DNA of 64,000 bases from Temnothorax longispinosus (taxonomy: Eukaryota > Arthropoda > Insecta > Hymenoptera > Formicidae): the NCBI RefSeq assembly GCF_030848805.1, contig NC_092368.1, positions 12,516,856 through 12,580,855 of the forward strand, in the 5' to 3' direction. Made by a program: the position numbers and the translations under genes. The notes below the pieces were generated by a model that saw nothing but the letters and a program-made list of their open reading frames with translations, made no database searches and had not been told where the DNA came from. Of the stretch, positions 57,304 to 64,000 are shown piece after piece. Position 1 is the stretch's first letter, and the number at the start of each line of letters is the position of its first letter.

Positions 57304-58594
57304 CCGGTATTCATAGTTATTTAAGACCGTCTTAAGTTCAATCTTAAGATGTCATGACCCAATCACAGAGCCGTATTAGCGTTTTAAGACATTACTTAAG
57401 ACAGAGAGAAACCATCTCAAATGAACAACTTAACAGAAATTAATAAAAGGTCTAACAAAGAAAAGAAGCACTCAAATTAGGAATGTCACCCTTGCACGCA
57501 CGAATCAAATTCATGGAATGTATATTACATATTGCCTACAATTTGTCTTTCAAGAATAAGTGGTCAACAACGCCAGAAACACGCGTTAAAAAAGAAGAAA
57601 CAAAAAAAAGAATACAAGACGCTTTTTATAATAAACTTGGACTGAGGGTAGACATCGTTAAACAAGGTTCCGGATCATCTAATGACGGAAATACTTCTCG
57701 ACGATTTTTTGCTGATCCAAAAATCACAGCAGAAATAACTGGAGTTGACGAGAAATTGATCAGAAGATTTTCCACAATATTACAAACAATTAATTGTGGT
57801 GAAGAAATAAATTCAGAAAAATTCGGTTCTTATGCGTACAAGGCAGCGGAAATATTTATTGAAAAATATTCTTGGTACTTTATGCCAATTACCGTTCATA
57901 AAATTCTTCTTCACGGTAAGGAAATTATAGAAAATGCCTCGGAAAATGCAGCGTTACCTGTTTGGGACATTATCGGAAGAAGCTCAAGAGGCAAGAAATA
58001 ATTAAGGATTATAAACGATATCGACTTAATCATAGTAGAAAATGTAGCCGTCTGTTTACAAATGAAGATGTTATGCATATGATGCTCGTGTCATCCGATC
58101 CGTTAATAACTAGTTTAAGAAGTAAACCACATCAAAAAAATTTAGACTTAAGCGATGATCGACGCAAGAATTACTTTGCTCTTATACGTAAATTAAATGT
58201 AAATTGAATTTTTATTTAATTTCAATCAAATACTTGTTCCTATCATTAATTTTTAATAAATATACACTTTTGCAATTTTTATAAGTCAACATTGAAAGGT
58301 TCTATGATCATTCATTGCATATTTTACAAGTAACATAATTTTTTCCGCGATTTGCGCAAACGGCTCCACTGTGCGCCGCGGCCGCAGCATATCCCCTCTA
58401 ACTGGCTAGTTCGGACACGAACCATTAGCACGGACGCAAACCATGTGCGATTACCGAGCGAAACGACGTAGTTGATACGCACTTTCTCAGGCGGCGCGTC
58501 GGAAAATGTGACACAGAAAAATTGACGAAAAATGCCGGGATGGCCTCTCTCAGGTTTCTCTCTGCTTAAGACGATCTTGAAGACTATGAATACC
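57304..58594. mobile_element. Transposon with GGCCGGTATTCATAG ends
   Basis: Ends are GGCCGGTATTCATAG and its complement CTATGAATACCGGCC. Flanks are TTA (left 57301-57303, right 58595-58597), or alternatively a 9-bp TTAGTACAT pair (57290 region and 58595), so the duplication length is ambiguous. CTTAAGA units recur near both ends. A region 58440-58565 also matches 13986-14105. It encodes the transposase fragment at 57483-58207. Confidence 0.7.
57483..58207 (+). pseudogene. DDE transposase fragment with RAG1/Transib-like C-terminal block
   Basis: Frame 1 (57483-57965) contains KLGLRVDIVKQGSGSSNDGN, ARRFF-like TSRRFFADPKITAEITGVD, INSEKFGSYAYKAAEIFIEK and PITVHKILLHGKEII. A frameshift leads to LSEEAQEARN, and a second shift to DYKRYRLNHSRKCSRLFTNE and MLVSSDPLITSLRSKP-type sequence to a stop at 58207. 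The SEEAQEARNK-like block resembles the C-terminal catalytic-Glu region of RAG1 and Transib/Chapaev-type transposases. The first two catalytic Asp residues would lie in deleted N-terminal sequence. Family assignment is tentative. Confidence 0.5.
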
Positions 58595-58689
58595 GGCCTT
58601 AGTACATTCGATGTAAACGCGCCCGTACTAAAGCTTTCATGCGCACCAAATTTAATACGCGTACCAACGTTTCGACGATGTAAACTAGG

Positions 58690-58859
58690 TCAATTGATGC
58701 AACCCGAGTCGGGTCGAGTAGTAAATCGAAAACGCCATTATAATCTAGAGCTCTACTAATAGCGTCTCCCCGAACGCACCCTACATCTCTATGGTCTACT
58801 TACACCATGGATCCGGGGGTCGATTGTGGGTCCGTTCGGGGAGCTCGCTACCGCGCTAC
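58690..58859. other. Right part of hairpin MITE and P-element target site
   Basis: 58690-58745 pairs with the GACTCG arm at 51.6 kb. The AGGGTGCGTTCGG terminus ends at 58782. The duplicated CGCGCTAC of the next element lies at 58852-58859. Confidence 0.6.
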
Positions 58860-58913
58860 CAAGAAGACTAGAGACCAGGAGACCGAACTCCAGTGGTGGG
58901 GGTGAGTCAAAAT

Positions 58914-59971
58914 TAGCCCAGTAAAATGACAAAATTTTGAGGAAATAATACTGACTGGACTGAAACTTTGTAAACAGACTTGTTTTAGGGTACTATTCAA
59001 CATATTAAAAGTCCCCACGTGTAGGCGCTACGTTGCGGGGAGGGGAGGGTCCAAAAGATTCCAAAAATCAGTTTTTTGCAAATAACTCGGAAAATATCGA
59101 CTTTACAAAAATTTATGTAAATATAAAAATTGTAGCTTACAAAATTCCACACAATTTCGTTTTTTATTCAAATCTGTACGATCAAATGGAGCAGAGATAG
59201 AATTTTTTAAACACCGGTAGTTTTGCCTTGACTCGAGAGTCCATTTTCGAGATATCAGCGAAAAATGCGCGACGCGCGTACGCGTTAGCCTCTATTTGAG
59301 AGTCCATTTTCGAGATATTAGTGAAAAATGCGCGACGCGTGTACGGGTTTTTGTTGCGTCGCAAAACTACCGGTGTTTAAAAAATTTTATCTCTGCTCTA
59401 TTTGGTCGTACAGACTTGAATAAAAAACGAAATTGTGCGGAATTTTGTAAGCTACAATTTTTATATCTACATAAATTTCCGTAAAGTTGATATTTTTGAG
59501 TTATTTGCGAAAAACTGGTTTTTTTTTTTTTATTTTGGACCTTTTGGACCTTCCTCTGCCCGTAACGTAGCGTCTACACATGGGGACTTTTATATGTTAA
59601 ATAGTACCCTAAAACAAGCCTGTTTACAAAGTTTCAGCCCAGTCAGTATTAATTCCTTCAAATTTTAAAAATAATTCTATCTCTGCTCTACTTGGTCGTA
59701 CAGACTTGAATAAAAAACGAAATTGTGCGGAATTTTGTAAGCTACAATTTTTATATCTACATAAATTTTCGTAAAGTTGATATTTTCCGAGTTATTTGCG
59801 AAAAACTGATTTTTGGGACCTTTTGGACCCTCCCTCCCCGCAACGTAGCGTCTACACGTGGGGACTTTTAATATGTTAAATAGTACCCTAAAACAAGCCT
59901 GTTTACAAAGTTTCAGCCTAGTCAGTATTATTTCCTCGAAATCGACAAATTCGAGTCATTTTACTGGGCTA
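58914..59971. mobile_element. Fold-back element E with TAG ends, 3-bp duplication AAT
   Basis: AAT lies at 58911-58913 and 59972-59974. The right repeat of the host P element (near 61905-61915) shows the site uninterrupted. Ends are TAGCCCAGTAAAATGAC / GTCATTTTACTGGGCTA. Arms share TGAAACTTTGTAAACAG, AAAAGTCCCCACGTG and GCGTCTACAC blocks, also found at 46.6-47.1 kb. The right side contains tandem copies of a ~300-bp segment (59380-59650, 59670-59940). No gene. Confidence 0.9.
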
Positions 59972-60155
59972 AATGTGGTCCGGCGCTGTTCGCAGTATGG
60001 TCGCCGGCCAATTCATGAACTACGCTACGCATGGTAGAAAGAAAACACTGTTTTCTTTCTACCATGACGCTACGTGCTGGATAAGTTCGAATCTTTACGT
60101 CGTTTGTTCTCTAGTCTTCTTGTTTGTTGCAAACCGTTTAAAACAAAGTGAAATC

Positions 60156-60988
60156 ATGTCTAAAGTGTGTTGCATTGTGAATTGTGAGAGTAAATGTCCC
60201 AATTTGGATTCGAATAAAAGGACGCTATTTGGATTTCCAAAGGTAAGTGTATTTGATTGAAATAAAAATGAATAACAATCATTTTCTCAAGAACATACAA
60301 TCAGTTTGATTTTTTCACTTTTCAGGATTCTCATGAAAATCAAATCTGGATAGATAAGATTTCTCCGTTTTTGAGTAAGGGAAACGCTACTCGAAAATAT
60401 TTACGTATTTGCGATAAACATTTCAAGGACAACGATGTTGAGCGGACTTTTCGAACTGTCTTGAAAGATGGAACAATAAACGAAATACCACGTGAAAAAT
60501 TTAAATTGAATCAAGGTAGTGTACCATGTATTTTCGATGTACATCAAGATAATTTTGAAGAAGAGTCCATGGATGCAGGAGACGAAAGTTTATGTGTAAG
60601 TTGAAAATCGTTATAAATTATGCTTTGAAAATATATTTGAGATATTCTCTACAAAAAACTCACCAACGGCTATTTAAAGTTCCCGTCGGACGCTTTATTC
60701 AATCTCTTGATCGCTATTGAAAGAGCAATTCTCAAGACAATTGGTGCCGAGGAGCTGAATTGTTATTCTTTCCAGCGCATAGCAGAGAATATCCTCCTCG
60801 AGAGTTTCCCGTTCATTGGATGTCAAGAACATAAGGGAGCGTTGACAAAACGGGTGATTCATTATTATACATTAAGCAGAGCACATATTCTCAGTAAAAC
60901 TTACAATAAAATATATGATGAGAAGAAAGTGGAGATGCAAAAACATCGAAAACAATCGAAACTTGGTGAAAAATCTGCAAAAAAATAA
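60156..60988 (+). pseudogene. THAP-domain transposase, internally deleted
   Basis: Exon 60156-60242 starts MSKVCCIVNCESKCP and exon 60326-60595 continues the THAP zinc finger: the invariant Trp in ENQIWIDKISPFL, the C-x2-H in LRICDKHFKDND, and the closing LNQGSVPCIF (AVPTIF-like). After a gap with no clear acceptor, a third piece (about 60679-60988) reads GYLKFPSDALFNLLIAIERA and ESFPFIGCQEHKGALTKRVI, then a basic tail. This is the C-terminal region of P-type transposases, comparable to 16680-17089. The central RNase-H-like catalytic part is missing, so this is a deletion derivative; the THAP part could still bind element ends. Confidence 0.75.
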
Positions 60989-61210
60989 AAACGAGTGTTC
61001 GATAAAAAAAAGACTGAATAAAAGTTATGTTATTAAAGTTATAATATATATTTAAAGTTATGTAAAAATATAAGGAGATAAATATAAAGGAAAAACCATA
61101 ATTTTATTTTAAAAAAATTACATTGCATTTTACACATCCAATATCAATAAACATTTTTATGTACAATTTAGCTGTTCCGAGGAAGCTATTATCAATTTCA
61201 TTACAAAAAT

Positions 61211-61866
61211 TTATATGCTTTGAAAAACCAAGAGTTTATCAATACAATTCAAACTTTCAACAATATCTCTCACTGATTCTGGCTCAGGTATTAGCCACTT
61301 TATATGGTTTTGTTTAAAATATATCTCTCCGTTCATGTTCGAATCAATGATCATATTTAATTTTATAGTATAATCATTCTCTGCTTTAGCAAATATTATG
61401 CGATGATCTTGCACAACAAATCCCCAACTTTCATGTGGCAACTGAATGAGTTTTGCATTCTTTCGTAGATATTGAAATAGACAATTTTTGCATGTCTTTG
61501 CAATTCTGTAGTCGCCGTGTATTTCACAACCTGCTTTTACGAATCTTTCCTCAATTTCTTCTCGATATTCGCCCATGGTTGCATCAATTACTTTTCCAGA
61601 CTCAGTGCCCTATGCAAAAAAATTCAATTGATTATATTTCACAACACAGAATATCGTATTTTTTTTATCACTTGTTTTATCCAAAAAAAGTTTCCTATGT
61701 GAACTTCGTCGTTCCTAAGTATCATATATTATTTATTAATACTTACGACATCAAAATTAAATTCAGTGTTTACATCTGCCAAGATGCCAAGCTGATGTTC
61801 TTGGTTATGTTGCACGAAGCTCTTGCACCATCTTGCACCGGAAATCCAGCACGCCGTAGTTCATGA
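61211..61866 (-). CDS. Unknown antisense gene inside the P-type element
   Basis: Two exons on the - strand join in phase: about 61866-61747 (ISGARWCKSFVQHNQEHQLG, ILADVNTEFNFDV, donor GTAAGT) and 61609-61211 (GTESGKVIDATMGEYREEIE, ERFVKAGCEIHGDYRIAKTC, KNCLFQYLRKNAKLIQLP, stop). The C-x2-C pair TCKNC and the surrounding HGDYRIAK do not match a family I know. The first exon overlaps the terminal inverted repeat, and a start codon is not evident. No stop interrupts the visible frame. It converges with the THAP gene. Possibly a second transposon gene or acquired cargo. Confidence 0.5.
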
Positions 61867-61995
61867 ATTGGCCGGCGACCATACTGCGAACAGCGCCGGA
61901 CCACATTTTGACTCACCCCCACCACTGAAATTTTAAGGAGTTCGGTCTCCTGGGTCTCTAGTCTTCTTGCGCGCTACCAACGCTAACGCTATTAA

Positions 61996-62171
61996 AGCCC
62001 CGGACACACAAATCGACGGAAGACGTAAGACGTAAATCGTAAGGAAATCCACTAATCAGAGTCGACTATTCCCCTCTTCTTCCCTCTTAAAGAGGGGAAT
62101 AGTCGACTCTGATTGGTGGATTTTCTTACGCTTACGTTTTACGTCCTTACGGCATTTTATGTGTGAAGGCC
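61996..62171. mobile_element. TTAA-delimited hairpin MITE 11 (GACGTAAG arms)
   Basis: TTAA lies at 61992-61995 and 62172-62175. Outer ends AGCCCCGGACACACAAAT and ATTTTATGTGTGAAGGCC are imperfect. Arms contain AAGACGTAAGACGTAAATCG units and AATCAGAGTCGACTATTCCCC / GGGGAATAGTCGACTCTGATT around a short loop. Confidence 0.8.
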
Positions 62172-62175
62172 TTAA

Positions 62176-63039
62176 CTCCGTTCATAGAGTTATGATAGCG
62201 CTAGCGAATGCGACCTCCATGAACAGCAGTAGCGTACTAGCGTAGCGTTTCGTAGACCCCTGCGCCGCCAAATTTGAAAAGCTGAGTTAATAGATGCTGC
62301 TGTATCAATTACTTTTTTAATATTTTCAGGGCAGAAGTTGAGAGTAGTATGTGTGTATATGAATACGATTCATTTGTAGTAAAACAACTTAAAAAAATTA
62401 TTTTATGAAACTCATGTTTGCAAAGCATTTCTGGATCCGACTCTTCAAAGTGTTAGAGGTGTTGCTGAATATCTCGCAGACAAGCAGCAATCTCCTGAGG
62501 AATTTTTAATATATATGATCCACAAAATGGTTCCCTTGAATATTAGAAATGAGCAGGTTAGATTATTTTTATATTTTATTTATTAACAAGTGACGTGTTT
62601 TAGATTAGATCATATTTTAACAAATATTTTTATTCTAGTAAAACTTATTGTCCAGTTGAGTGACATTGTTTTTATATAAAATGAGAAATATAAATAAATA
62701 TATTTTTTAATTATATATCCATATTTGGTTCCATTTGGATTATATGCTATATAAAATTAATTTATACTTTTAATACAATAAAAAAAATTAGTGTACTTGA
62801 ATTTTGTCCATTAAGCTATATATAACTTATTACAGTTTTTATAAACTATATATCTAAGCAATACCTAGTCTAGGTAATTTACAGTATCTAGATTTACAAA
62901 ATCTAGGCTTAATATTGTAATTAAAGCTATTGTAATTAATATTGTGATTAACAGCTTCTATATTAATCACCAAATATAAGATTATTATTTTTATGATATA
63001 TATAATAAGTTAGATTCTCACGTTTAGTTTTACTTTTTC
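62176..63039. other. AT-rich DNA with possible hAT exon remnants
   Basis: At 62335-62400 and 62405-62555 short open stretches occur (FLDPTLQSVRGVAEYLADKQ among them), the latter ending before GTTAG. They could be pieces of the hAT gene whose end lies at 63.3 kb, but similarity is weak. The remainder is AT-rich and empty. Confidence 0.3.
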
Positions 63040-63392
63040 ATAATATGGCATTTAATAAAAGAAGCAGATTATTTTAATAAATCGTGTGAGCTTCTTGGAG
63101 TTAAAAAATTACGAGTTGGCTGGAGTTAAAAAATTGGAGTTGGCTGCGAAACATACAAGTATTATTCCTCTTGAAGATCCTATTCTTGTCGAAGTTAAAA
63201 AGTATTTACATATGTCAGAATCTATTATCGAAGATCCTCTACAATGGTAGAATAAAATGAAGTTGTCACTGCCGAATTTATACAAATTTGGTATGCTGCA
63301 TTTATGCCATACCGATTACAAGTTTAGCATCTGAACGCGCATTTTCTTCTGCAGGTTTGCTTATCACAGCAAAACATTCTTCGTTAAAATAA
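63040..63392 (+). pseudogene. hAT transposase dimerisation-domain remnant
   Basis: In shifting frames the + strand encodes VKKYLHMSESIIEDPLQW-stop, then LPNLYKFGML and IPITSLASERAFSSAGLLIT, ending HSSLK-stop at about 63392. These are the hallmarks of the C-terminal hAT dimerisation domain (EDPLxWW ... P.TS..SER.FS.AG). Stops and frameshifts make it clearly dead. Upstream catalytic domain not found. Confidence 0.75.
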
Positions 63393-63964
63393 TCAAAATT
63401 TAATAAAATATTATTTATTCTCGATAATTATTTTAAATTAATAAAAGATATGTATTTAAAGTCAGTAAAATAAGTTTTACATTAAGTATAAGTTATATTA
63501 TTCATATCTGATATCTGATGGTCATACCAGTGAATTACATTTTATTTTTGCTACGTATGATGGTCAGGAATAACATTTTAAGATAAATTTTTTTTTGTAA
63601 AAAAAAGATAGTAATGCTAATAAAGTGATCGTATTTTGAAAACAAGTGCTGAGTATTTATTGTTTGCTATTTTTGTTCATATTATTTATAAAAAGTTAAA
63701 ATTGAACTTTATTTTAAGTCAGAAGGATTTAAAAAAATGTATTATAACGCCGCCGATAAATTATCACTCGCCCATTCCGCCGCCGCTGAAAGAGAAAATT
63801 ATCGGCGAGCTTTGCCGCCGCCAAACTATTTTGGTTCAAACGCCGCAATTCACTACCATTCACTATTGCGCTGTTCATATAGCCTGTAAACGCTAACGCT
63901 ATTAATGCACTACCTCGGAAGGAAGAGCGTTGGTAGCGAGCAGTTATGACGTATAATACTACCA
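63393..63964. other. AT-rich spacer; GCCGCC-rich element end
   Basis: 63393-63740 is AT-rich. 63747-63855 repeats GCCGCCG / TATCGGCGAG units in partly inverted arrangement, and AACGCTAACGCTATTAATGC follows (similar to 61979-61995). No gene. Confidence 0.4.
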
Positions 63965-64000
63965 GTAAAGGCCTTCACACATAAAATCGCGTAAGAACGT
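63965..64000. mobile_element. Left end of another hairpin MITE, cut by window edge
   Basis: AAAGGCCTTCACACATAAAA matches the inverse of the right end of MITE 11 (62150-62172) and resembles the left end of MITE 4. The rest lies outside the window. Confidence 0.6.

Larger units (their letters stand above)
51708..58689. mobile_element. PIF/Harbinger element 2, duplication TCA, with two nested insertions
   Basis: TCA lies at 51705-51707 and 58690-58692. Ends are CCTAGTTTACATCGT / ACGATGTAAACTAGG, with subterminal GATACGCGTA and GTACTA units near both ends. It encodes a Myb-like protein on + (51981-53730) and a DDE nuclease on - (54492-57167), convergently arranged. It was later hit by a piggyBac-like MITE (55694-56593) and by a third transposon (57304-58594). 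Confidence 0.85.
58860..61969. mobile_element. P/THAP-type transposon 2, 8-bp duplication CGCGCTAC
   Basis: CGCGCTAC lies at 58852-58859 and 61970-61977. Ends are CAAGAAGACTAGAGACC / GGTCTCTAGTCTTCTTG. The inverted repeats extend through GTGGTGGGGGTGAGTCAAAA and the 51-bp GTGGTCCGGCGCTGTTCGCA ... GGCCAATTCATGAACTAC stretch, perfect on both sides. A fold-back (58914-59971) has landed in the left repeat. It carries a truncated THAP transposase on + and a second unknown gene on -. Confidence 0.9.

Overview
This window looks like euchromatic or pericentric DNA from an arthropod, most likely an insect and plausibly an ant or other hymenopteran. That is inference: introns are short and AT-rich, a P-element/Harbinger/Academ-like/mariner transposon mix is present, and two host genes are recognisable only as 3' exons. 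Host coding sequence is a small minority. The right-hand exons of IFT172 (intraflagellar transport, 1439-3056, + strand) and three terminal exons of a fatty acid synthase thioesterase domain (26199-27030, + strand) are the only clear host genes. A third host-like exon (two membrane segments, Ser-rich tail, 32559-33077, - strand) sits inside a DNA transposon and looks captured.

Layout. 1-6300: IFT172 end, a hairpin MITE (1141-1344), dispersed inverted repeats and a fold-back with an LTR-like core. 6442-8903: PIF/Harbinger element (HARBI1-like nuclease plus the end of its Myb-like partner), cut at 8904 by a large XPG/FEN1-type-nuclease element (8904-gap), which runs into a 500-N gap (13486-13985). 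14380-19692: a 5.3-kb imperfect palindrome flanked by a 9-bp duplication. Its arms hold a head-to-tail run of TTAA-delimited hairpin MITEs and a P-type transposon (15980-18512). 20162-20948: a fold-back with TAG ends. 21034-24945: inverted repeats split by an RTE-like LINE (21771-24698, 12-bp duplication). 27375-36235: a Ty3/gypsy retrotransposon carrying a nest of at least four later insertions. 36240-47101: more nested fold-backs, some with CXC-domain exons. 47359-51081: transposase remains interrupted by a 2.98-kb fold-back with a 165-bp tandem array. 51708-58689: a second Harbinger element with both ORFs and two nested insertions. 58860-61969: a THAP/P-type element with a second antisense gene and a nested fold-back. 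61996-64000: another hairpin MITE, a decayed hAT transposase end and the start of one more MITE.

The window is best read as a record of successive insertions. At more than ten points a target-site duplication can be read directly: TTAA several times, TA, TCA, AAT, AGT, CTT, ATAA, GGGAGCC, GTGGAAGC, CGCGCTAC, GATATTTCT and TCCTTGCTT. In four places the opposite arm of a palindrome supplies the empty site. Two themes recur. (1) Many hairpin MITEs share TTAA borders and a TGATTGG/CCAATCA box, but each has its own short motif repeated along its arms. (2) XPG-nuclease/CXC-domain elements, probably of the Academ superfamily, share TAGnnCAGnnAAAT termini and 3-bp duplications. They repeatedly give fold-back derivatives in which the last coding exon is present in both arms. 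Most transposon genes carry frameshifts or stops and are probably inactive. No rRNA, intact tRNA or CRISPR array was seen.
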